Position numbers and translations under genes: made by a program
From: an uncultured Porphyromonadaceae bacterium
Lineage (GTDB): Bacteria; Bacteroidota; Bacteroidia; Bacteroidales; Muribaculaceae
DNA length: 64,000 nt
Direction of reading: 5' to 3'
NCBI GenBank assembly: GCA_902489275.1
Contig: CABTZK010000004.1
Span: forward strand, 1 to 64,000
The notes under the pieces: generated by a model
What the model was told of the DNA's origin: nothing
The model's database searches: none
The model's input: the letters and a program-made list of their open reading frames with translations, nothing else
In this document: positions 49,577-58,155 of the stretch, in pieces
Position numbering within the stretch: the stretch's first letter is position 1
How the letters are laid out: each line of letters begins with the position of its first letter

Positions 49577-51487
49577 ATGGGAAAAATTATTGGTATTGAC
49601 TTGGGTACCACTAACAGTTGTGTAGCGGTACTGGAAGGAAAGAATCCTGTTGTGATTCCAAATAGCGAAGGGCGCAATACGACGCCCTCGATTGTTGCAT
49701 TTGTCGACGGCGGCGAGCGCAAGGTGGGCGACCCCGCCAAACGCCAGGCCGTGACCAACCCGACAAGGACGGTGTACTCCATCAAGCGCTTCATGGGCGA
49801 GCCTTATCACCAAATCTCGAAAGAAGCCGGCCTCGTTCCCTATCAAGTGGTGGATAATGGCAACGACCAGCCCCGCGTGGACATTGAGGGCCGCCAGTAC
49901 ACCCCACAGGAAATATCGGCCATGGTGCTCCAGAAAATGAAGAAAACCGCCGAGGACTATCTGGGTCAAACGGTAGACACCGCAGTGATTACCGTGCCGG
50001 CCTACTTTGACGACTCGCAGCGCAAGGCCACCAAGGAGGCTGGAGAAATCGCCGGCCTGAAAGTGGAGCGCATTGTCAACGAGCCTACAGCCGCCGCCCT
50101 GGCCTACGGGCTTGACAAGGGCACGAGCGACAAGAACATTGCCGTGTTTGACTTAGGTGGCGGCACTTTCGATATTTCCATCCTTAACATGGGCGATGGC
50201 GTGATTGAAGTCAAGGCGACCAATGGCAACACCCACTTGGGTGGCGATGACTTTGACCAGAGAATCATCAACTGGCTGTCCGAGGAGTTCTTGAAAGACG
50301 AGGGTGTTGACCTGCGCAAGGACCCCATGGCCCTACAGCGCCTGAAAGAGGCTGCCGAAAAGGCCAAAATCGAGTTGTCGAGCTCCACGAGCACCGAGAT
50401 CAACCTGCCCTACATCATGCCCGTCGACGGCATTCCGAAGCACTTGGTGAAAACGCTGAGCCGCGCCAAGTTTGAGCAACTGTGCGACGACCTGATTCAA
50501 AACACGATTGAACCTTGCCGCAAGGCTCTGAGCGACGCTGGCCTTAGCACCAGCGACATCAACGAGGTTATCCTGGTTGGCGGCTCGACACGCATTCCCG
50601 CCATTCAAGAGATCGTCAAGAAATTCTTTGGCAAGGAGCCCTCCAAGGGTGTGAACCCCGACGAGGTGGTGGCCGTGGGCGCTGCCATTCAGGGCGGTGT
50701 CGTAACCGGCGAGGTGAAAGACGTGCTGCTGCTCGACGTGGTGCCCCTGAGCGTGGGCATCGAGACCTTGGGCGGGGTCATGACCAAGCTCATCGACGCC
50801 AACACCACCATCCCCACCCGCAAGAGCCAAGTGTTCTCGACCGCTGTTGACAACCAGCCAAGCGTTGAAATCCACGTGCTCCAAGGCGAACGCCCCATGG
50901 CGAAAGACTGCAAGACGCTGGGCAAGTTCCACCTCGACGGCATTGCCCCGGCTCCCCGCGGCATTCCGCAGATCGAGGTCTCGTTTGAGGTCGATGCCAA
51001 CGGCATCATGAACGTGAAAGCCATCGACAAGGCCACCAACAAGGAGCAAAGCATCCGCATCGAGGCTTCCAGCGGCTTGAGCGAGGACGAAATCAAGCGC
51101 ATGAAAGAGGAAGCCGAGGCCAACGCCGAAGCCGACAAGAAAGAAAAAGAACGCATCGACAAAATCAACGAGGCCGACGCGATGATTTTCCAAACCGAGA
51201 AGACACTCTCTGAAGCGGGCGACAAGCTGCCTGCCGACAAGAAAGCCGACATTGAGGCCTCGCTCAACAAGCTGAAAGAGGCGCACAAGAATCAAGATAT
51301 TCAGGGCATCAACGCAGCCATGGAGGAACTGAACAAGAAGTTCTCGGCCATGTACCAGCAGGCTGGCGGCCAGGCTGGCCCCAATCCTGGCGCAGGCTTC
51401 CAAGGTGGGAATCCTGGCGCTCAAGGGCCACAAGGCGGCCAGCAAGGCAACGGCGGCGCCGAGGATGTGCCCTACGAGGAAGTGTAG
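49577..51487 (+). CDS. dnaK: Chaperone DnaK (Hsp70)
   Basis: An ATP-driven cytoplasmic chaperone of 636 residues. It begins MGKIIGIDLGTTNSCVAVLEG, with VVGGSTR-type ILVGGSTRIPAIQ, FDLGGGTFDIS, the interdomain linker DVLLLDVVPLSVG, the substrate domain (about 395-505), a helical lid, and the terminal acidic EDVPYEEV that EEVD-like interactors use. A Gly/Pro/Gln-rich tail (about 600-628) is normal. No grpE or dnaJ is adjacent. It is a single gene ended by a strong terminator at 51593. Confidence 0.98.
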   Translation: MGKIIGIDLGTTNSCVAVLEGKNPVVIPNSEGRNTTPSIVAFVDGGERKVGDPAKRQAVTNPTRTVYSIKRFMGEPYHQISKEAGLVPYQVVDNGNDQPRVDIEGRQYTPQEISAMVLQKMKKTAEDYLGQTVDTAVITVPAYFDDSQRKATKEAGEIAGLKVERIVNEPTAAALAYGLDKGTSDKNIAVFDLGGGTFDISILNMGDGVIEVKATNGNTHLGGDDFDQRIINWLSEEFLKDEGVDLRKDPMALQRLKEAAEKAKIELSSSTSTEINLPYIMPVDGIPKHLVKTLSRAKFEQLCDDLIQNTIEPCRKALSDAGLSTSDINEVILVGGSTRIPAIQEIVKKFFGKEPSKGVNPDEVVAVGAAIQGGVVTGEVKDVLLLDVVPLSVGIETLGGVMTKLIDANTTIPTRKSQVFSTAVDNQPSVEIHVLQGERPMAKDCKTLGKFHLDGIAPAPRGIPQIEVSFEVDANGIMNVKAIDKATNKEQSIRIEASSGLSEDEIKRMKEEAEANAEADKKEKERIDKINEADAMIFQTEKTLSEAGDKLPADKKADIEASLNKLKEAHKNQDIQGINAAMEELNKKFSAMYQQAGGQAGPNPGAGFQGGNPGAQGPQGGQQGNGGAEDVPYEEV

Positions 51488-51592
51488 CCCAGACGCCTTT
51501 CTAGAGGGGCTGGAAAAGCAGAGGGTGACTCTGCAATCGGCAACCCACTCCTAAATAGCGAGTTGCAAGCAACACGCTGTAAAAAATTGTTC

Positions 51593-51631
51593 AAATCCCA
51601 ATGCGGAATAGTGACGCATTGGGATTTTTTT
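51593..51631 (+). terminator. Terminator after dnaK
   Basis: AAATCCCAATGCG (51593-51605) pairs perfectly with CGCATTGGGATTT (51615-51627), then a T-run. The next promoter's -7 box begins three bases after it. Confidence 0.92.
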
Positions 51632-51633
51632 CA

Positions 51634-51641
51634 TACCTTTG
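51634..51641 (+). promoter_or_regulatory. -7 box for the glycogen operon
   Basis: TACCTTTG matches TAnnTTTG, 21 nt before the ATG at 51663. It sits directly after the dnaK terminator stem. Confidence 0.6.
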
Positions 51642-51662
51642 TGAACAAAAAATTTAGACTAT

Positions 51663-53396
51663 ATGCTTGACTTGCTGTTTGAGATTAGCTGGGAGGTCTG
51701 CAATAAGGTAGGCGGTATCTATACCGTACTCTCCACCAAGGCCAGGACCCTCCAGCAAAAACACAAGGACCGAGTCTTGTTCATCGGTCCCGACTTGTGG
51801 AGCAAAGACAAAGAGTCCCCTTTCTTTACCGAATCAGCATCCCTTCTTGCCGATTGGAAGGCCACGGCCAAGTTTCCGGGCGGGATGAGCGTGAGGGTGG
51901 GCCGCTGGAATGTCCCAGGCAGCCCCATCGCCATTTTAGTCAACTACCGCCCTCTTTTCGCCTACAAAAACGAACTTTACGCCAAGATGTGGGACCTGTT
52001 CCGCGTCGACTCGCTCCACGCCTACGGAGACTATGACGAGTCGTGCATGTTTGCCTATGGCGCCGCCCTCGTTATCGAGCGCATTGTGAAGTGGCGGCAG
52101 GGGAAAGCAAGGCGTGTCGTTGCCCACTTCGACGAGTGGATGACGGGCATGGGACTGCTCTACGTCAAAGCGCAACTGCCCAGTGTGGGAACCGTGTTCA
52201 CGACCCACGCCACCAGCATCGGGCGGAGCATCTGCGGCAACGGGAAGCCCCTCTACGACTACTTAGCAGGCTACAATGGCGACCAGATGGCTTGCGAGCT
52301 CAACATGCAGTCGAAGCACTCTTTAGAGAAAACCGCCGCTCAGCAAGCCGACTCATTCACGACCGTGAGCGAGGTGACCGCCCGCGAGGCCTTGCAGCTG
52401 CTGGAACGCCAGCCCCTGGTCACGCCCAACGCCTTTGAGCAACGATTTGTACCCAAAGGCGACCAGTTCAACAAGGCGCGCGAGGAGGCTCGCGCTTGCC
52501 TGCTGCAAGTGGCTCGCAGCCTGACGGGCGAGGACTTTGGCCCTGACACCTTGTTAGTGTGCACCTCGGGACGCAGCGAGTGGAGGAACAAGGGAATCGA
52601 CGTGGTTTTCGACGCGCTCAACATGACCCGTCACCAATTAAACCAACTCAGCTCGCTTGACCGCAAGATTATCGCGCTGGTGATGGTTCCGGCCTGGACC
52701 GACTCGGCGAGAACCGACTTGCAGCAAGCTGTGGCCCGCAAAGCGACCATGAGTCTATTTAACCCAGTGATCACCCACACGATTCACCGCCCCCAAACCG
52801 ACTGCATCTACAACAGGATTAATGCCCTTGGGCTACACAACGAGTTGAGCGACAGCGTGAAAGTCATCTATGTGCCCTCCTACCTGAATGGCAACGATGG
52901 CATTTTCAACAAGACCTACTACGACTTGCTCATCGGCATGGATTTGAGCATCTTTCCCTCCTACTACGAGCCGTGGGGCTACACGCCACTTGAAAGCATC
53001 GCATTTGGCGTGCCCGCCATCACGACCGACCTGGCAGGCTTCGGGCAATGGGTGCTCAACGAGTTTGGCAGCGGCCTGGCGAAAAGCGGCGTTGAAGTGA
53101 TTCATCGCACCGACTCCAACTATGGCGAGACCGTGGCAGCAGTCTCGAAATGGATGAGCAACGCGCTGATGATGACTCCAGCCCAGATGCGCAGGTGCCG
53201 CAAAGCCGCCCAAAGAACGGCCAGGGCAGCGACGTGGGAATACTTCATGCCTTACTATGAGGTTGCCTACGCCCAGGCTATGCAACGGGTTGAGAGCCGC
53301 CAGCTGGCCATGGCTGACGAGCTCATGGACGACCAGCCCAAACCATCAAGCGAATCAAGTGAATCAAGTGAATCAATCTATCAATCCCTACGATGA
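51663..53396 (+). CDS. Glycogen synthase, GT3 (eukaryote-type)
   Basis: A 577-residue glycosyltransferase that extends alpha-1,4-glucan. LLFEISWEVCNKVGGIYTVLSTKA at the N-terminus, HFDEWMTGMGLLY, FTTHATSIGRSICGNG and the donor-site FPSYYEPWGYTPLESIAFGVPAITTDLAGFG are signatures of GT3 rather than bacterial GlgA (GT5). The C-terminus ends in a Ser/Glu repeat (SSESSESSESIYQSLR) encoded by a 9-bp DNA repeat (53352-53378). It overlaps the phosphorylase gene (ATGA). No ADP-glucose pyrophosphorylase is nearby, so the donor is not shown by context. Confidence 0.93.
   Translation: MLDLLFEISWEVCNKVGGIYTVLSTKARTLQQKHKDRVLFIGPDLWSKDKESPFFTESASLLADWKATAKFPGGMSVRVGRWNVPGSPIAILVNYRPLFAYKNELYAKMWDLFRVDSLHAYGDYDESCMFAYGAALVIERIVKWRQGKARRVVAHFDEWMTGMGLLYVKAQLPSVGTVFTTHATSIGRSICGNGKPLYDYLAGYNGDQMACELNMQSKHSLEKTAAQQADSFTTVSEVTAREALQLLERQPLVTPNAFEQRFVPKGDQFNKAREEARACLLQVARSLTGEDFGPDTLLVCTSGRSEWRNKGIDVVFDALNMTRHQLNQLSSLDRKIIALVMVPAWTDSARTDLQQAVARKATMSLFNPVITHTIHRPQTDCIYNRINALGLHNELSDSVKVIYVPSYLNGNDGIFNKTYYDLLIGMDLSIFPSYYEPWGYTPLESIAFGVPAITTDLAGFGQWVLNEFGSGLAKSGVEVIHRTDSNYGETVAAVSKWMSNALMMTPAQMRRCRKAAQRTARAATWEYFMPYYEVAYAQAMQRVESRQLAMADELMDDQPKPSSESSESSESIYQSLR
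53352..53378 (+). repeat. In-frame 9-bp tandem repeat at the GT3 C-terminus
   Basis: Three near copies of GAATCAAGT encode the SES/SSE repeat just before the stop and overlap with glgP. Changes in copy number would alter the tail by three residues each without a frameshift. Confidence 0.6.
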
Positions 53397-55951
53397 TGAA
53401 AATAAAAGTTAGCGATTCAAACACTCCCCAATGGAGAAGCATTACCGTCAAGTCAGAACTGCCCAACAGGCTGAAAAAACTTGAAGAACTGTCGAAAAAC
53501 CTGTGGTGGGTTTGGAACTGCGAGGGTAAAAGGCTCTTCCACGACCTTGACCGGGAACTGTGGCAAGCGACTGGCGAAAACCCAGTGCTGATGCTTCAGA
53601 AGATTTCGTCGGAACGACTTGGCGAAATCTTAAAGGACTCGGTGATGATGGAACGCATCAACACCGTGTACGCGCAATTCAAGGACTACCTCAAGGAGCC
53701 CATGCTCAACGACTGCCCTTCAGTGTCCTATTTCAGCATGGAATACGGGCTCTGCAATGCCCTGAAGATTTACTCGGGCGGCCTGGGCATTCTCGCTGGC
53801 GACTACATCAAGGAGGCCAGCGACCGCCGCATCAACATGACCGCGGTGGGCTTCCTGTACCGCTATGGCTACTTCACGCAGACGCTCTCGATGGACGGGC
53901 AGCAAATCGCCAACTACGAGGCGCAAAACTTCAACCAGCTGCCCATTGAACCCGTGCTCGACGAGGACGGCAAGCAGATGCTCCTGGAGGTGCCCTATCC
54001 CGGCCACATCGTCTATGCCAACATTTGGCGCGCGAATGTGGGGCGCATGAAACTCTACCTCATGGACACCGACACCGACCTCAACTCGGAATGGGACCGC
54101 CCCATCACTCATCAACTCTATGGCGGCGACTGGGAAAACCGCATCAAGCAGGAGTACCTGCTCGGCATCGGCGGCATCATGATGCTGAAGAAATTGGGCA
54201 TCAATAGCCAAATTTACCACTGCAACGAGGGGCACGCCGCATTCTTGAATCTCCAGCGCTTAGTCGACTACGTGCAGGACGAGGGGCTGAGCTTCCACGA
54301 GGCGCTCGAAATGGTGCGCGCCTCCTCGCTCTACACCGTCCACACGCCCGTGCCGGCCGGGCACGACTACTTTGACGAGGGGCTATTTGGCAAGTACATG
54401 TGCGACTTCCCGCCCAAGCTGGGCATCACCTGGCAAGACCTCATGAACATGGGGCGCGAGAATCCCGACTCGCAGGAGCGATTCTCGATGAGCGTGTTCG
54501 CCTTGAACACCACGCAAGAGAGCAATGGGGTGAGCTGGCTGCACGGCCAGGTCTCGCGCAAAATGTTTGCCGGGATTTGGAAAGGGTTTGCCCCCGAGGA
54601 ATCTCATGTGGGCTACGTGACCAATGGCGTGCACATGCCGACTTGGGCCGCAAGCGAGTGGAAAGCGTACTACCGGAAGGTGTTTGGCAACGACTACTTG
54701 GACCACCAAGAAGAACTCAGCACATGGGCACCCATCCTCACCGTGCCCGACGAGGAGATTTGGGAACTGCGCAAGCAACTGAAAAACAAGTTCATCAATT
54801 TTGTGAAACGCGACTTCCGCAACAATTGGCTGAAAAACCAGGGCGACCCTGCCCGCATCATGTCGATTGTTGACAAAATCAACCCCGACGCGCTGCTCAT
54901 CGGCTTCGCGCGCCGCTTCGCGACCTACAAGCGTGCCCACTTGCTCTTCACCGACCTTGACCGCCTCGACAAGATTGTGAACAATCCACAATTCCCAGTC
55001 CAGTTCATTTACGCCGGCAAGGCGCACCCCGCCGATGGGGCAGGCAAGGACTTGATTCGCCACATTGTTGACATCAGCAAGATGCCCCAATTCCAAGGCA
55101 AGATCATCTTCTTGGAAAACTACGATATGGCCGTGTCGAAACGGCTCGTCACGGGCGTGGACATCTGGCTCAACACCCCTACTCGCCCCTTAGAGGCCTC
55201 GGGCACCTCGGGAGAAAAAGCCGAGATGAATGGCCTGCTCAACTTCTCGGTGCTCGACGGGTGGTGGTACGAGGGCTACCGCGAGGGCGCAGGCTGGGCG
55301 CTGACGGCACAGCGCACCTACACCGACCAGGCGCAGCAGGACAAGCTTGACGCCGCCACCATCTACTCCATGCTGGAGCACCAGATTATCCCGCTCTATT
55401 TTGCCAAGAACTCCAAGGGCTACAGTCCCGAATGGATTCAATACATCAAGCGCAGCATCGCCACCATCGCCCCCAACTACACCATGTCGCGCATGCTGAA
55501 AGACTACATTGAGCGCTTCTACACCACCGAGGCCGCTCGCAGCAAGAAACTTCACGCCAACGGCTACGCGCTGGCCAAGGAGATTGTGGCCTGGAAAGAG
55601 CATGTGGTCGACCGGTGGGATGGCGTGCATGCCGAGGACATCCAGCTGAGCGACTCGCTCAAGAATGCCTCCAGCAATGGCGAGGCCGTCGAAGCGATCA
55701 TCAAGCTGAACACCAACGGGCTGACCAACGACTTAGGCATCGAGCTGGTGATTTACCAGAAAGAGGGTGCCGAGCTGAAGTTTAGCGAGACCATCGCCAT
55801 GAAGCCCGAAAGCGTGGAGGGCGATATTGTGACCTACCACCTGAAAGAGAATTTGAAAAATTCCGGCGTGTTCCATTATGCGTTCCGCGTCTACCCCTGG
55901 AACAAGAACCTGCCACACCGCCAGGACTTTGCCTACATGAAATGGCTGTAG
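53393..55951 (+). CDS. glgP: Alpha-glucan phosphorylase (GT35)
   Basis: An 852-residue PLP enzyme that releases glucose-1-phosphate from glycogen or maltodextrin. It has the short-type N-terminus (LKKLEELSKNLWWVWNCEGKRLFHDLD), SVSYFSMEYGLCNALKIYSGGLGILAGDYIKEASD, PVPAGHDYF, and the PLP lysine K609 in EASGTSGEKAEMNG. The C-terminal part (about 760-852) is a beta domain seen in Bacteroidetes alpha-glucan phosphorylases. It is translationally coupled to the GT3 synthase, so synthesis and breakdown enzymes are made together; control must be allosteric or by substrate. Confidence 0.95.
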   Translation: MMKIKVSDSNTPQWRSITVKSELPNRLKKLEELSKNLWWVWNCEGKRLFHDLDRELWQATGENPVLMLQKISSERLGEILKDSVMMERINTVYAQFKDYLKEPMLNDCPSVSYFSMEYGLCNALKIYSGGLGILAGDYIKEASDRRINMTAVGFLYRYGYFTQTLSMDGQQIANYEAQNFNQLPIEPVLDEDGKQMLLEVPYPGHIVYANIWRANVGRMKLYLMDTDTDLNSEWDRPITHQLYGGDWENRIKQEYLLGIGGIMMLKKLGINSQIYHCNEGHAAFLNLQRLVDYVQDEGLSFHEALEMVRASSLYTVHTPVPAGHDYFDEGLFGKYMCDFPPKLGITWQDLMNMGRENPDSQERFSMSVFALNTTQESNGVSWLHGQVSRKMFAGIWKGFAPEESHVGYVTNGVHMPTWAASEWKAYYRKVFGNDYLDHQEELSTWAPILTVPDEEIWELRKQLKNKFINFVKRDFRNNWLKNQGDPARIMSIVDKINPDALLIGFARRFATYKRAHLLFTDLDRLDKIVNNPQFPVQFIYAGKAHPADGAGKDLIRHIVDISKMPQFQGKIIFLENYDMAVSKRLVTGVDIWLNTPTRPLEASGTSGEKAEMNGLLNFSVLDGWWYEGYREGAGWALTAQRTYTDQAQQDKLDAATIYSMLEHQIIPLYFAKNSKGYSPEWIQYIKRSIATIAPNYTMSRMLKDYIERFYTTEAARSKKLHANGYALAKEIVAWKEHVVDRWDGVHAEDIQLSDSLKNASSNGEAVEAIIKLNTNGLTNDLGIELVIYQKEGAELKFSETIAMKPESVEGDIVTYHLKENLKNSGVFHYAFRVYPWNKNLPHRQDFAYMKWL

Positions 55952-56023
55952 CCGCCCCAGCGCTACGGGCATCTCACGTAATTTTTTAACACACGATGAC
56001 CGCAGACACAGGAGAAAAAGTTG

Positions 56024-56031
56024 TACCTTTG
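56024..56031 (+). promoter_or_regulatory. -7 box for the PurF-like gene
   Basis: TACCTTTG matches TAnnTTTG and would start a leader of about 100 nt containing the hairpin at 56044-56073. Confidence 0.6.
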
Positions 56032-56043
56032 TCGCTTAAAAGC

Positions 56044-56073
56044 GCCTTGCCGGGGGGGTGACTTCGGCAAGGC
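56044..56073 (+). promoter_or_regulatory. GC-rich leader hairpin of the PurF-like gene
   Basis: GCCTTGCCG (56044-56052) pairs with CGGCAAGGC (56065-56073) around a G-rich 12-nt loop, followed directly by the palindrome CTCGCGAG (56073-56080). No T-run follows, so it is not a simple terminator. It may be a structured leader; no known riboswitch class is recognised. Confidence 0.45.
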
Positions 56074-56136
56074 TCGCGAGTATCGGAGCATGTTGGCTAT
56101 TTTAACGATTTAACCACTATATCAATCACTACGACA

Positions 56137-58014
56137 ATGGAAGTGCTGAAACACGAATGCGGCATCGCGATGATTAGGTTGCGCAAACCGCTCAGTTACT
56201 ATAAAGAGAAATACGGCACCTATCTCTACGGCTTCAACAAGATGTACCTGCTCATGGAGAAGCAGCACAACCGCGGCCAAGAGGGTGCGGGGCTGGGATG
56301 CGTGTACATGGGCGCGAAACCGGGCGAGGAATACGTTTTCCGTGAGCGCGCGCTGGGCTCGGGAGCCATCACCGAGATTTTTGAGAAAGGACGGTCGCAA
56401 ATCCACACGGCACTCACCCAGGGTGTCGATGCCGCCAGCTTGCCCTTTGTGGGAGAAGTCTACATGGGGCACTTGCGCTACAGCACAACGGGCAGGTCGG
56501 GCATCAGCTATGTGCACCCCTTCTTGCGCCGCAACAACTGGCGGTCACGCAACTTGATGATGTGTGGCAACTTCAACATGACCAATGTTAATGAAATCTT
56601 TGACGACATCGTGAGCCGCGGCCAGCACCCGAGGGTGTACAGCGACACTCACATCTTATTAGAGCAACTTGGCGAGTCGCTCGACAAGGCGAACCACACC
56701 CTGTATCGCAAATATCGCGAGCAAGGCATCATAGGGGCGGAGATGACCCAGAAGATTGAGGACAACCTTGATTTCAAGGAAGTGCTTGAGCATCCCGCGG
56801 CTACGTGGGACGGCGGCTACGTGATATGCGGAGCCACAGGCAGCGGTGACCTCTTTGTGATGCGCGACCCGCATGGCATCAGGCCAGCCTACTTCTACGC
56901 CGACGAAGAGATTTTCGTGGCCGCCTCGGAGCGCCCGCCCATTCAGACGGTCATGAACTTGCAATTGGAGCAAATCCAAGAAATCAAGCCTGGCCAGGCT
57001 ATCGTTGTGCGCAAGAACGGCGACTTGACCTCTCTGCAAATTCTCCCCGAGGCCACCAACAAGCGCTGCTCGTTTGAGCACATTTATTTCTCGCGAGGCA
57101 ATGACACCGACATCTACAAAGAGCGCAAGCTGTTGGGCAAGTCGCTGGCCAAGCCCATCTTGCAAGCCGTGGACTACGACTATGACCACACCATCTTCTC
57201 GTTCATCCCCAACACGGCCGAAGTGGCCTACATGGGCATGATAGAGGGCATCGATGAGTTCTTGCAAAAGGAGAAATTGGAGCAAATCAAGCGCCTCGAT
57301 CCCGCCGCGCCCGACTACGACAGCCAGCTGGCCAAAATCCTGGCTCACCGCATCCGAAGCGAGAAGATTGCCCACAAGGACATCAAGTTGCGCACCTTTA
57401 TCGCCGAGGGCGAGAGCCGGAACGAGCTTGCGGCTCACGTCTACGACGTGACCTACGGGCAAGTGCAAGACGGCATTGACAACCTGGTCGTGATTGACGA
57501 CAGCATCGTGCGCGGCACAACGCTCAAGCAGTCGATTGTGAAAATCCTCAACCGCCTCAGCCCCAAGCGCATCATCATTGTGTCGTCATCGCCTCAAGTG
57601 CGCTATCCCGATTGCTATGGCATCGACATGTCGCGCATGGCAGAGTTCTGCGCCTTCAGGGCCGCTATTCAGCTGCTCAAGGGCGGGAAAATGCAAAATG
57701 TGATTGATGAGGTCTACTACAAGTGCAAGGCTCAAGAGCAGCTGCCCAAGGAAAAGATCGTGAACCACGTGAAAGAGATTTATGAGCCATTTTCTGACGA
57801 GCAAATCTCGGCCAAGATTGTGGAGATGATCACCAGCGAGGAGATCAAGACCGAGGTCAAAATCATCTACCAATCCATCGACGGGCTGCACCAATCTTGC
57901 CCACAAACTCCAGGCGACTGGTACTTCAGCGGCGACTACCCCACCCCTGGCGGCAATAAGATGGTGAACCAGGCGTTTATCAACTACTATGAGGGAAACA
58001 CGATGAAGCGATAA
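56137..58014 (+). CDS. purF: Amidophosphoribosyltransferase-like glutamine amidotransferase
   Basis: PurF makes 5-phosphoribosylamine from PRPP and glutamine, the first step of purine synthesis. MEVLKHECGIAMI gives a seven-residue propeptide before the catalytic Cys8 (class II glutaminase). PRPP-binding VVIDDSIVRGTT is at about residues 451-462. MGHLRYSTTG, MCGNFNMTN and RDPHGIRPAYFY complete the pattern. At 625 residues it is longer than E. coli PurF (505). The extra inserts and C-terminal tail (about 540-625) are the Bacteroidetes long form, and this could be a paralogue with altered use. A bidirectional terminator follows. Confidence 0.88.
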   Translation: MEVLKHECGIAMIRLRKPLSYYKEKYGTYLYGFNKMYLLMEKQHNRGQEGAGLGCVYMGAKPGEEYVFRERALGSGAITEIFEKGRSQIHTALTQGVDAASLPFVGEVYMGHLRYSTTGRSGISYVHPFLRRNNWRSRNLMMCGNFNMTNVNEIFDDIVSRGQHPRVYSDTHILLEQLGESLDKANHTLYRKYREQGIIGAEMTQKIEDNLDFKEVLEHPAATWDGGYVICGATGSGDLFVMRDPHGIRPAYFYADEEIFVAASERPPIQTVMNLQLEQIQEIKPGQAIVVRKNGDLTSLQILPEATNKRCSFEHIYFSRGNDTDIYKERKLLGKSLAKPILQAVDYDYDHTIFSFIPNTAEVAYMGMIEGIDEFLQKEKLEQIKRLDPAAPDYDSQLAKILAHRIRSEKIAHKDIKLRTFIAEGESRNELAAHVYDVTYGQVQDGIDNLVVIDDSIVRGTTLKQSIVKILNRLSPKRIIIVSSSPQVRYPDCYGIDMSRMAEFCAFRAAIQLLKGGKMQNVIDEVYYKCKAQEQLPKEKIVNHVKEIYEPFSDEQISAKIVEMITSEEIKTEVKIIYQSIDGLHQSCPQTPGDWYFSGDYPTPGGNKMVNQAFINYYEGNTMKR

Positions 58015-58097
58015 CGGCTTTTTCTTCGGAAACTTTCCCTAATTTTGCATTTGCTGTTGAACTCTACATTTTCTCCCGATTTTCGGGGCAAAAAGAG

Positions 58098-58135
58098 AAG
58101 AGAGGTGTGTCACTTTTTGACACGCCTCTCTTTTT
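58098..58135. terminator. Bidirectional terminator between the PurF-like gene and glyA
   Basis: AAGAGAGGTGTGTCA (58098-58112) pairs with TGACACGCCTCTCTT (58118-58132) with one wobble, followed by Ts on the + side and preceded by As. Confidence 0.92.
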
Positions 58136-58155
58136 GTTATCGTGGGAGAGCAAAA

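Noticed and set aside
50333..51445. Minus-strand frame of 370 codons opposite dnaK
   Set aside because: Antisense to a highly conserved dnaK; long antisense frames opposite dnaK are a known artefact of its codon use.
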